From an uncultured Rhodospira sp. (GTDB lineage Bacteria > Pseudomonadota > Alphaproteobacteria > Rhodospirillales > Rhodospirillaceae): 64,000 bases of DNA. Below the pieces are notes generated by a model. The model did no database searches, had not been told where the DNA came from, and was given only the letters and a program-made list of their open reading frames with translations. The translations under genes and the position numbers were made by a program. Positions within the stretch are counted from its first letter, which is position 1; the number at the start of each line of letters is the position of its first letter. Positions 56,525-64,000 of this stretch are shown here, one piece after another. Location: contig NZ_CAKZOT010000081.1 of NCBI RefSeq assembly GCF_937138205.1, positions 25,414 to 89,413 on the forward strand, in the 5' to 3' direction.

Positions 56525-57306
56525 GCGCCGGGCTCGGTCTGCAGGAACCGCAGCCGGTCGGCCTCAAACACGCCGCAGGTCAGGCGGCCTGTCTCCACGG
56601 CACCGGTGTCGAGGGCAATGCGATTGGTCAGCATCAGGGGGCGCGGCGTGATGGTGTGGCCATGTACCACGACGGCGCCGAAATCGGCATCGCTGGTCAG
56701 GAACGGCCCCCGGATCCACAACAGATCGTCTGCGGCCTGGTGATCCGGATCCACCCCGGGCCGGATCCCGGCATGGACGAACAGGTAACCCCCTTCGCGG
56801 TGCATCAGGTTCAGATCACGCAGGAACAGCATGTGCCGCTCGGGCAGGGCGTCCAGAAGCGCGGCGCGCAAGTGGTTTTCCGCCTCCCCGACCAGGAAGG
56901 CGCTGTCCGGTGCCGGCACGCCATAGCTCGCGAGCGTCTGGAACCCGCCGTTGCACAGCCAGCCCGCCACCTCCGCCTTGCCGTCGAGGAACGACAGCAG
57001 GAAATCCTCGTGGTTGCCCTTCAGGAAGACCGTTTCAAGGCCCTTGGGCATTCCGTTGGTCAGGATATCGAGAACCCGGCGCGACCGTGGCCCGCGATCA
57101 ATGTAGTCCCCCAGGAACACGGCAACAGCCCGATCGAGGCTCTCGTCGGCCCGGGCCAGGTCCACGTCAATGGCGTCCAGCAGCCCCTCAAGCAGGTCGG
57201 CACGCCCATGGATGTCGGGAACGGCGTAGACCCTGGTGCCGTCCGGCGCCCGGCCGGGCGCCGGGATCCAGAAGTCGACGGGCCAGGTTCCCTCCATCAT
57301 GGTCAC
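56521..57306 (-). CDS. Ser/Thr protein phosphatase, PPP-like metallophosphatase
   Basis: This 261-residue enzyme uses two metals. The motifs in order are PDIHGR (DxH), FLGDYIDRGP (GDxxDRG), LKGNHED (GNHE), HAGIRPG and VVHGH. It belongs with the bacterial PrpA/ApaH group and could dephosphorylate proteins or diadenosine polyphosphates. It is transcribed divergently from the EAL-like pair. Confidence 0.88.
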   Translation of the reverse strand: MTMMEGTWPVDFWIPAPGRAPDGTRVYAVPDIHGRADLLEGLLDAIDVDLARADESLDRAVAVFLGDYIDRGPRSRRVLDILTNGMPKGLETVFLKGNHEDFLLSFLDGKAEVAGWLCNGGFQTLASYGVPAPDSAFLVGEAENHLRAALLDALPERHMLFLRDLNLMHREGGYLFVHAGIRPGVDPDHQAADDLLWIRGPFLTSDADFGAVVVHGHTITPRPLMLTNRIALDTGAVETGRLTCGVFEADRLRFLQTEPGA

Positions 57307-57486
57307 GATGCAGACTCTCTCTTTTCGGTCGCGAAACCCGACACCAATTCCACCAACGAACCGTGGAGGCGGGTTCTCCGCCTTGGCGGGAGGCGAGCAA
57401 GAGGCTAATGTTGCCGTGTCGCGCGCACCCTTCGGTCATGCCTTGGTCGCATGGAGCCCTGTAATGATTTCATGGCAGTTTAACAC

Positions 57487-58887
57487 ATGATCACAGGCAA
57501 TGCCTTCCTCCATGCGGACCAGAGTCTTTTGGATTCCCTGGCCCGCATGTCGCGATCGATCCGGGGGCGCGAGGCCATATATATAGCGTTGTCGCGCCTG
57601 CGGCCACGCAACAGAACGCCGATCCGGGTCCGCATTGCCGCCCAGTTGTTCGCGCCCCTCGTGGCCGGTTACGGCTGTGAGGTCTTCATCCTTTCGAACG
57701 GGGATCTGGTGGTCCTGGGAACGGACATGCCGCCCAGCGCCCTGGAGGTCCAGGGCGAGCGCCTGCGCGCCCTGTTCCGGTCCGACCCGGGCAGCACGAG
57801 CGAAGATTCGGATGGCAACGATCCCTTCCTGACCCTCTACGACCTGCAACGCGACCGGGAGTCGTTGCGCCTGAAGGTGGAAGAGCTGGGTCGGGACCAC
57901 GTAGAGCTGATCGAGTCCCAACGCAAGGACGTTCAGACCGAACGCGCCAAGGACGAGCCCCTGGCACCGGGTCACCTGCGCCATATCGGCCGGGCGCTGG
58001 GCAACCTCGACCCACAGCCGCTGGTGCAGCGTCAGGCCGTGCTGCGAATCGACGAGGATCGCCACGGTCGCTTCCAGTACGAAGAATATTTTGTCGCCAT
58101 GGCCGAGGTGCGCCAGGCCTGCGCGCCCAACGTCGACCTGTTCGCCAACCGCTGGCTGTTCCAGGACGTCTGCCGGCAACTGGACCCACGCATCGTCGCC
58201 GCGATCACCCAACTGCCGCTGCCGAAGCCGCCGATTGGCGTCGGCCTCAACCTCAACCTGGAAACGGTGCTCAGCCCGGCCATGGAACGGCTGCACACCG
58301 CCCTGCCCAAGGGATCGCGGATGACGGTCGAGGTGCAGGTGATCGACGCCTTCACCAACCTCGACCGCCTGGGCCAGGCCAACGCGTGGCTGACCAAGCG
58401 CGGGCATAGCCTGGTGCTGGACGGCGTCTCGCCCCGCGCCCTGGCCATGATCGACCCGGCACGGCTGGATGTCGGCGGCCTGAAACTGACCTGGGATCCC
58501 GATCTGGCCGATCCGGCCGCCATCTGGGACGGTCCGCACCCGAAGGCGCTGATCCGCACGCTGGGGGTCGACCGCATCATCCTGGCCCGGGTCGAGAACG
58601 AGACCGCCCTGACCTGGGGCATGGCGCAGGGCATCCACTCCTTCCAGGGGTTTTTCGTCGACCGGGTCATCGGCGCCACGACCATGGCCGGGTGCCCGAA
58701 GCGCGAGATGTGCACCCTGGCGCAGTGCGTCGAGCGCCGCCGCTCGGCCGCGGGTCCGACCCGCGGGGCGTGCCCCAATCCGCCGCATCTCGACTCCGTG
58801 ACGCGCCTGCACAATCTCGCGGGCGGGCTCGGTGGCCGGTCCGCCTCCGGAAACCCCGCCGCGCCCCAGGGAGGTGCTCATGGCTGA
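57487..58887 (+). CDS. EAL-like protein without catalytic signature, first of tandem pair
   Basis: This 466-residue cytoplasmic protein has an N-terminal alpha/beta region (1-105), a coiled coil (about 118-155, RESLRLKVEELGRDHVEL) and a C-terminal domain that follows the EAL fold. Examples are VGLNLNLETVLSP, and VDRIILARVENETALTWGMAQGIHSFQGFF with its final TIM-barrel strand. At the EAL position it has QAVLRI, and acidic metal ligands are missing, so cyclic di-GMP hydrolysis is unlikely. A Cys-containing tail (CPKREMCTLAQC) follows. It overlaps its paralogue by 8 nt. Confidence 0.7.
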   Translation: MITGNAFLHADQSLLDSLARMSRSIRGREAIYIALSRLRPRNRTPIRVRIAAQLFAPLVAGYGCEVFILSNGDLVVLGTDMPPSALEVQGERLRALFRSDPGSTSEDSDGNDPFLTLYDLQRDRESLRLKVEELGRDHVELIESQRKDVQTERAKDEPLAPGHLRHIGRALGNLDPQPLVQRQAVLRIDEDRHGRFQYEEYFVAMAEVRQACAPNVDLFANRWLFQDVCRQLDPRIVAAITQLPLPKPPIGVGLNLNLETVLSPAMERLHTALPKGSRMTVEVQVIDAFTNLDRLGQANAWLTKRGHSLVLDGVSPRALAMIDPARLDVGGLKLTWDPDLADPAAIWDGPHPKALIRTLGVDRIILARVENETALTWGMAQGIHSFQGFFVDRVIGATTMAGCPKREMCTLAQCVERRRSAAGPTRGACPNPPHLDSVTRLHNLAGGLGGRSASGNPAAPQGGAHG

Positions 58888-60244
58888 GGTTCGCTCCGCC
58901 GTTTCCTCCGCGTTTGCATTGCCCGAATACGTGAGAGAGATTTCCGAGAGCCATCAGGACGTGAGAGCCCTGCGCTTGGCCTTGTCCGAGTTGCGCCCCG
59001 ACAGCTGGGACACCGATGTCATTCAGGCGCTGGATCAGGCCATCCAGCCGCTGGCGCGGTCCAACGGCGTGCGCGTCTTCCGGCTGCCGGGCAAGGATTA
59101 CCTGATCTGTTTTCACCGCGATCAGACCGATGCCGTGCGCTCGCTGCTGATCCGGATGCGCCTGTTGATCCCCGACGATCCCTTGACCGCGCATCTGCTG
59201 AACCCGGCCGGACAGAACAGCCCGCTTTTGACGTGGTGGTCGCTGGACCGGGATTTCGCCGTGCTGCGGTCCATGGCCAAGCGGATCGAGGCCGTGGCCA
59301 TGGCCAAAGCCGAGACCGCCGCCGCCCAGAGCCAGACCAAGCCCCGGCCGGACTACTCCCGGTCGGCCGCGTTCGCCGAAGGCAAGAGGGCCGAAACGGC
59401 CCCGCAACGCCCCCAGGGCATCGATGACGAGGCGCCCGACGGGCCACCGCCCGGCCTTATTGACAGTACCGGCAGCAACCGGCCGGCCGGGTCGGACCGC
59501 CAGCCCCTGGACGCCGACATTCTCGACCGCCTGATCAGCGGCCTCAACCGCGCCGACCTGTCGAACCACGTGCGGTTGCAGACCATCTGCGCGGTGGTGG
59601 GGGGGGCGCCGCCGCAATCGCTGTACTCGGAGATCTACGTCTCCATCCCCAAGCTGCGCGATACCGTGGCGCCGCAGGTGGACCTGACCGCCAACCGGTG
59701 GCTGTTCCAGCACTTCACCGAAACGCTGGATCGGCGCATCCTGTCGTGGCTCAACCACGAGGGTCCGCGCCTGATCCGTGGCGGCTTCGCCATCAACATC
59801 AACGTCGGGTCGATCCTGTCGGACGCCTTCCTGCGGTTCGAGGAGCGTGTCGCCGCCGCCCTGCACGGCACGGCGGTTCTGGAACTGCGCGTCGAGGACG
59901 TGTTCGCCGACCTGGAGGCCTTCACCTTCGCGCGCGACTTCCTGCACCAGCGCGGGTACCGGATCTGCCTGGATTCACTGAGCCCCGAGGAAATGGCCCT
60001 GCTCAACCGGGAACGCCTGGGTGTCGACATGATGAAGCTGTTCTGGCGGCCGGACCTGCCCGAGCTTCTATCACAGGGTCCCGGCGCCGAACTGGCCGAG
60101 CGGTTGCGGGACGGCGAGGGGGCCACCACCATCCTCGCCCGCTGCGACGACCCGGCGGCCATAGACCTGGGCAAGTCGTTGGGGATCACCATGTTCCAGG
60201 GCCACCACATGGACAAGCTGCTGGCGGGCGGCGGCGGCCGGTGA
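58880..60244 (+). CDS. EAL-like protein without catalytic signature, second of tandem pair
   Basis: This 454-residue paralogue of the preceding protein starts at 58880 after GGGAGG. The N-terminal part (1-105) matches that of its neighbour in layout (DYLICFHRDQTDAVRSLLIR). A Pro-rich linker lies at about 150-215. The EAL-like domain (about 215-450) has INVGSILSDAFLRF and TILARCDDPAAIDLGKSLGI. EAL is replaced by SEIYVS. The pair may bind cyclic di-GMP as receptors or act as scaffolds. Confidence 0.7.
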   Translation: MAEVRSAVSSAFALPEYVREISESHQDVRALRLALSELRPDSWDTDVIQALDQAIQPLARSNGVRVFRLPGKDYLICFHRDQTDAVRSLLIRMRLLIPDDPLTAHLLNPAGQNSPLLTWWSLDRDFAVLRSMAKRIEAVAMAKAETAAAQSQTKPRPDYSRSAAFAEGKRAETAPQRPQGIDDEAPDGPPPGLIDSTGSNRPAGSDRQPLDADILDRLISGLNRADLSNHVRLQTICAVVGGAPPQSLYSEIYVSIPKLRDTVAPQVDLTANRWLFQHFTETLDRRILSWLNHEGPRLIRGGFAININVGSILSDAFLRFEERVAAALHGTAVLELRVEDVFADLEAFTFARDFLHQRGYRICLDSLSPEEMALLNRERLGVDMMKLFWRPDLPELLSQGPGAELAERLRDGEGATTILARCDDPAAIDLGKSLGITMFQGHHMDKLLAGGGGR

Positions 60245-60257
60245 TCGCGAGGCGCGC

Positions 60258-61061
60258 ATGACCGCCGGCGCCGCCCACGGCCCCGGCGCGCCACCCGCCG
60301 CGCTGCCCGGCGACGCGGTGATCGAGGCACGCGGCGTCGGCAAGGTCTTTCCGGGTCCCTCCGGGTCGAAGGTGACCGCCGTGCGGGATCTCGACCTGAC
60401 CATCTCCGCCGGAACGACGGTTGGCCTGCTGGGCGGCAACGGAGCCGGCAAGACCACGACTCTGTCGATCATCTCGGGGCTGCTGCTGCCGACGACGGGG
60501 ACGATCCGGGTGCTGGGACGCGACATGGGGCGCGAACGGCATCTGGCGCTGGCGCGCATGAACGTGTCCTCGCCCTATGTGGACCTGCCGCACCGCCTGA
60601 CGGTGCGGGAGAACCTGACGGTCTACGGCCACCTGTACGGTGTCCGCGACGTGCGGGAGCGGATCGCGGAGGTGGTGGCCGACCTGCACCTTGGGGACCT
60701 GTTGACCCGCCCGGTCGGCAAGCTCTCGGCCGGGCAGAAGACCCGGGTCGCCCTGGCCAAGGCCATGCTCAACGACCCCGAACTCCTGCTGCTGGACGAG
60801 CCGACGGCGTCGCTGGACCCCGACACCGGCGACTGGGTGCGCGGCCACCTGGAGACTTGGCGGACGCGGCGCGGCGCCACCATCCTGCTGGCCTCGCACA
60901 ACATGGCCGAGGTGGAGCGGCTGTGCGATACCGTGTTCGTCATGAAGGGCGGGCGTATCCATGACCAGGGCGCGCCGGGCGACCTGATCGCCCGCCACGG
61001 CCGCCGCACCCTGGAGGAGGTATTTCTGGACATCGCCCGACGCACCGATCCGCTGGCGTAA
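60258..61061 (+). CDS. ABC-2-type transporter ATPase
   Basis: This 267-residue ATPase carries Walker A GGNGAGKTT, the signature LSAGQKTRVALAKAM, Walker B LLLLDEPTASLDPDTG and a switch His in ASHNM. It resembles drug or polysaccharide export ATPases of the NodI/CcmA type. No permease follows: the next feature is ssrA. It begins 13 nt after the EAL-like pair and may be co-transcribed with it. Confidence 0.88.
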   Translation: MTAGAAHGPGAPPAALPGDAVIEARGVGKVFPGPSGSKVTAVRDLDLTISAGTTVGLLGGNGAGKTTTLSIISGLLLPTTGTIRVLGRDMGRERHLALARMNVSSPYVDLPHRLTVRENLTVYGHLYGVRDVRERIAEVVADLHLGDLLTRPVGKLSAGQKTRVALAKAMLNDPELLLLDEPTASLDPDTGDWVRGHLETWRTRRGATILLASHNMAEVERLCDTVFVMKGGRIHDQGAPGDLIARHGRRTLEEVFLDIARRTDPLA

Positions 61062-61131
61062 TGTGCCAGGCCGACGGTGTGGCCCATCCGCCGCGAGCCG
61101 CTGGCCAAAAAACCAGAACCGCACCCGGCCT

Positions 61132-61160
61132 TTGCATCCGGCCGCCCATCGTCCTATATT
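61132..61160 (+). promoter_or_regulatory. Promoter of ssrA
   Basis: TTGCAT at 61132-61137 and TATATT at 61155-61160 are 17 nt apart, a good sigma70-type pair. Transcription would start near 61167, immediately before the tmRNA acceptor piece. Confidence 0.6.
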
Positions 61161-61167
61161 CTTTAAT

Positions 61168-61440
61168 GCCGGTTCGCCGGCTATGACGCTAAACCCTGTC
61201 TGGAATAAGCGTAGTGGACCCGGGGGCAGTGCCCGGCGCCTCCACCAGTTCCCGGTCCCGCCGGCGGCGGCGGGACCTGTCCTGGGGGCGAAACAGGATC
61301 GACACGCGTGGTAAAGAGACAGGCTGTGTTCGGCATGGCACCACCGTTATCGGGCCAAACGCAATAGTTGCCAACGACAACTATGCTCCGGAAGCCGTCG
61401 CCGCGTAATGCGGTGCTGGTGACCGATCTAAGCCCCGGGC
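61168..61440 (+). ncRNA. ssrA: tmRNA, permuted two-piece form
   Basis: The acceptor piece comes first. The T-arm CCGGG-GGCAGTG-CCCGG (61220-61236) is followed by CGCCTCC and ACCA, ending at 61247. An intervening sequence of 36 nt follows. The coding piece begins GGGGGCG at 61284, pairing with CGCCTCC. It contains AAACAGGATCGACACGCGTG and the tag frame 61370-61408 encoding ANDNYAPEAVAA and a stop. This permuted order is the alphaproteobacterial form, processed into two RNAs. Outer ends are approximate. tmRNA rescues stalled ribosomes and tags the products for proteolysis. Confidence 0.95.
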
Positions 61441-61679
61441 GGTAGCACGTTCGGGCGGGGTCCGGAGGGCACCTGGCAACAGAAGCCCTCCACTCGTCCC
61501 GGCCATCCTGGCGCACCGTGGACAGCACCGTGGGCACCGGGACCTTGGCCTTGTTCGGCCGGGTTCGCGGGACGGAACGTATGGAACGCTCGGGACGCAA
61601 GACTCGGGACGCAAGAACGGACAGTTGCTTTTCGCCCTGCCGGCTTGCCGGCCCACGACAAGCGCACGGGATCAACGAC

Positions 61680-62210
61680 GTGAGCGAAACAGTCACCACC
61701 TTCCATTATGACCGGATGGTCGAGGCCGCCCTGCGCGGCGTGCTGCGTGACGCACTCAGGGTGGTGGAGTCCCAGGGCGGACTGCCGGGCGAGCACCATT
61801 TCTACATCACCTTCGAGACCACCCGCCCGGGCGTCGTTCTGCCCGACCGGCTGCGCGCGCAGCACCCCCAGGACATGACCATCGTCCTGCAGAACCAGTT
61901 CTGGGATCTGAAGGTGTTCGACGACGCGCTGGAGGTGACCCTCAGCTTCAACCGCAAGCGCGAGCGCCTGCGCGTGCCGTTCGCCGCCGTCACCGCCTTC
62001 GCCGATCCGCACGCCAGTTTCGGCCTGCAGTTCCAGACCGAGAGCGGCACCGACCTGGACGACATGGACGACAGCGGCGCGGCCGAGTGGGACGCGCTGA
62101 TGGGCGACGGCGAGACCAACGACGAGCAGGGCCAGCCCGACTCGGCGGCGCAGACCGACGCCGACGGCGCCAACGTCATCGCCCTCGACGCCTTCCGCAA
62201 GAAGCAGTAA
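61680..62210 (+). CDS. sspB: SspB, ClpXP adaptor for tmRNA-tagged proteins
   Basis: This 176-residue protein is of the alphaproteobacterial SspB type. YDRMVEAALRGVLRDALRVV, then LPGEHHFYITFETTRPGVVL and MTIVLQNQFWDLKVFDD form the tag-binding domain. An acidic flexible linker follows, with a C-terminal ClpX-binding tail (VIALDAFRKKQ). The GTG start at 61680 matches the family N-terminus. It lies directly downstream of ssrA, whose tag it recognises, and probably acts with it. Confidence 0.92.
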   Translation: MSETVTTFHYDRMVEAALRGVLRDALRVVESQGGLPGEHHFYITFETTRPGVVLPDRLRAQHPQDMTIVLQNQFWDLKVFDDALEVTLSFNRKRERLRVPFAAVTAFADPHASFGLQFQTESGTDLDDMDDSGAAEWDALMGDGETNDEQGQPDSAAQTDADGANVIALDAFRKKQ

Positions 62211-62291
62211 ACCCGGTCCACAGACGACATCATCGGTGCCGGCCGGCCGCCGCGCGCGCTGGCTCGCGCCGTGTTTCAACGGGAGTGCGCC

Positions 62292-63902
62292 ATGCTTGAT
62301 GCCGGCTTCGCCGAGATGTTTCCGCTCGCCACCGATGACACGGCCTATCGCAAGGTGACCGCCGACGGGATCGCCCTCGACCGTTTCCGGGGAGAGGACA
62401 TGCTGGTGGTCGAGCCGGCGGCCCTGACCCGGCTGGCCGAGGAGGCGTTCCGCGACATCTCCCACCTGCTGCGGCCGTCGCATCTGGCGCAACTGCGGGC
62501 CATCATGGACGACCCGGAGGCCTCGGCCAACGACCGCTTCGTCGCCCTGGAACTGCTGAAGAACGCCAACATCTCGGCCGGCATGGTCCTGCCCATGTGC
62601 CAGGATACGGGCACCGCCATCATCCTGGGCAAGAAGGGCCAGCGCGTGTTCACCGGCGGCGACGACGCCCTGGCGCTGTCCGAGGGCGTGGCCAACGCCT
62701 ACGCCAACCTGAACCTGCGCTACTCGCAGATGTCGCCGCGCGACATGTACGACGAGGTCAACACGCGCAACAACCTGCCGGCCCAGATCGACCTGTACGC
62801 CACGCCGGGCGAGGGCTATTCGTTCCTGTTCATGGCCAAGGGCGGCGGTTCGGCCAACAAGGCGTTCCTGTACCAACAGACGCGCGCGGTCCTGAGCCCG
62901 AAAAGCCTGCTGGCGTTTCTGGAGGAGCAGGTCAAGACCCTGGGCACGGCGGCCTGCCCGCCCTATCACCTGGCCATCGTTATCGGCGGCACCTCCGCCG
63001 AGGCCAACATGAAGACCGTCAAGCTGGCCTCCGCCAAGTACCTGGACGGGCTGCCGACGGCCGGCGGCGACCACGGCCATGCCTTCCGCGATCTGGACCT
63101 GGAGCAGGCGGTGCTGGAGATGACGCGGCGCCTGGGCATCGGCGCCCAGTTCGGCGGCAAGTACTTCTGCCATGACGTGCGGGTGGTGCGCCTGCCGCGC
63201 CACGGCGCCTCGCTGCCGGTGGGCATCGGCGTGTCGTGCTCGGCCGACCGTCAGGCCAAGGCGAAGATCACCCGCGACGGCGTCTTCCTGGAACAGATGG
63301 AGACCGACCCGGCCAAGTACATGCCGGACATCAAGGACGAAAAGCTGTCGGGCGACGTGGTCAAGATCGACCTGACCAAGCCCATGACCGAGATCCGGCG
63401 GACGCTCAGCCAGGTTCCCATCAAGACCCGGGTCAGCCTGACGGGACCGATGATCGTCGCCCGCGACATCGCCCACGCCAAGCTGAAGGAACGCCTGGAC
63501 GCCGGCCAGGGCCTGCCGCAGTATTTCAAGGACCACCCGGTGTACTACGCCGGACCGGCCAAGACGCCGGAGGGCATGGCCTCGGGCTCGTTCGGTCCCA
63601 CCACGGCCGGCCGCATGGACGCCTACGTCGACCTGTTCCAGGCCAACGGCGGCTCCATGGTCATGATCGCCAAGGGCAACCGGTCGAAGGCCGTCACCGA
63701 CGCCTGCGCCAAGCACGGCGGGTTCTATCTGGGTTCGGTGGGCGGCGCGGCGGCCCAGCTCGCGCTCAACAGTATCCGGAAGGTCGAGGTACTGGAGTAC
63801 CCCGAACTGGGCATGGAAGCCGTCTGGCGCATCGAGGTCGAGGACTTCCCCGCCTTTGTCATCGTCGACGACAAGGGCAACGACTTCTTCCGGCCGACCT
63901 AG
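62292..63902 (+). CDS. Fumarate hydratase, class I (iron-sulfur)
   Basis: This 536-residue single-chain enzyme hydrates fumarate to malate in the TCA cycle. The cysteines expected for the [4Fe-4S] cluster are in [21 protein letters not shown] and [13 protein letters not shown]. The C-terminal domain has [18 protein letters not shown] and [26 protein letters not shown]. The ATG at 62292 follows GGGAG. Class I fumarases are oxygen-sensitive. Confidence 0.93.
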   Translation: MLDAGFAEMFPLATDDTAYRKVTADGIALDRFRGEDMLVVEPAALTRLAEEAFRDISHLLRPSHLAQLRAIMDDPEASANDRFVALELLKNANISAGMVLPMCQDTGTAIILGKKGQRVFTGGDDALALSEGVANAYANLNLRYSQMSPRDMYDEVNTRNNLPAQIDLYATPGEGYSFLFMAKGGGSANKAFLYQQTRAVLSPKSLLAFLEEQVKTLGTAACPPYHLAIVIGGTSAEANMKTVKLASAKYLDGLPTAGGDHGHAFRDLDLEQAVLEMTRRLGIGAQFGGKYFCHDVRVVRLPRHGASLPVGIGVSCSADRQAKAKITRDGVFLEQMETDPAKYMPDIKDEKLSGDVVKIDLTKPMTEIRRTLSQVPIKTRVSLTGPMIVARDIAHAKLKERLDAGQGLPQYFKDHPVYYAGPAKTPEGMASGSFGPTTAGRMDAYVDLFQANGGSMVMIAKGNRSKAVTDACAKHGGFYLGSVGGAAAQLALNSIRKVEVLEYPELGMEAVWRIEVEDFPAFVIVDDKGNDFFRPT

Positions 63903-63911
63903 TGCAGCGAC

Positions 63912-63938
63912 GCCGTCAAGGGCTACACCCTTGACGGC
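63912..63938 (+). terminator. Hairpin after the fumarase gene
   Basis: GCCGTCAAGGG and CCCTTGACGGC pair perfectly around CTACA, 9 nt after the stop. Outer GCGAC / GTCGC can extend it. There is no T-run, so it is terminator-like at best, or shared with the convergent gene. Confidence 0.5.
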
Positions 63939-63972
63939 AAACGTCGCGTAACCGGGGCAAAAGTCCGGGCGG

Positions 63973-64000
63973 TCAGGCCTGGCAGCGCGCCGCGACCAGG
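63973..64000 (-). CDS. Possible C-terminus of a minus-strand gene entering the window
   Basis: Read on the minus strand, the last bases give LVAARCQA and a TGA at 63975-63973. GC-rich third positions and a convergent hairpin before it suggest the tail of a gene that continues outside. Too little is present to say more. Confidence 0.25.

Overview
The window is about 70 percent GC and most likely comes from an alphaproteobacterium, probably Rhodospirillales-like. The evidence is a permuted two-piece tmRNA encoding the tag ANDNYAPEAVAA, an alphaproteobacterial-type SspB beside it, a MipZ (division-site ATPase) remnant, and LexA boxes of the GTTC-N7-GTTC type. No rRNA or tRNA gene was seen, and no complete mobile element.

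Left edge (1-4344): a frameshifted chemoreceptor gene, then a short operon pairing a branched-chain-type substrate-binding lipoprotein with a membrane diguanylate cyclase. The intergenic region before the next block holds the first of two related 97-nt hairpin elements.

Contractile injection locus (about 4699-30305): roughly 25 kb on the plus strand, mostly translationally coupled. The order is a gpU-like protein, a 1,114-residue helical protein, a six-TM protein with a zinc-dependent phospholipase C-type head, a terminator-like protein, one sheath, one tube, a chaperone-like protein, a Pro/Ala-rich protein in the tape-measure slot, gpD-like hub, gpV-like spike, PAAR-like tip, gp25, gpJ, a gpI-position protein, two PASTA-like proteins, a beta-rich protein, a collagen-repeat protein and a 1,250-residue Asp-box propeller protein. 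There is no capsid, terminase, portal, integrase, endolysin or AAA ATPase in the window, so this looks like a headless phage-tail-like machine of unusual composition. Directly behind it, on the minus strand, is a 32-residue membrane peptide under two LexA boxes. It is a candidate SOS-induced toxin or release factor.

Middle (30524-38586): an ABHD10-like hydrolase, two glycosyltransferases, the C-terminal half of MipZ without its ATPase half, a VWA protein, a J-domain protein, a VapBC-type toxin-antitoxin pair, galU, and a 1.1-kb gene-free region with an AT-rich island.

Right half (38587-64000): mainly housekeeping genes. These are an acyl-CoA dehydrogenase, a degenerate GGDEF-like protein, leuD, pbpC, a glycosyltransferase, a cNMP-binding protein, leuA behind a probable leaderless leucine attenuator, tadA, a radical SAM protein, an oligopeptide-type ABC ATPase pair, a metallo-beta-lactamase-fold protein lacking its usual metal ligands, acr3-arsR, an HDAC-family amidohydrolase, a Ser/Thr phosphatase, two tandem EAL-like proteins without the catalytic signature, an ABC ATPase, ssrA, sspB and a class I fumarase. 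The ssrA-sspB adjacency places the degradation tag next to the adaptor that delivers tagged proteins to ClpXP.
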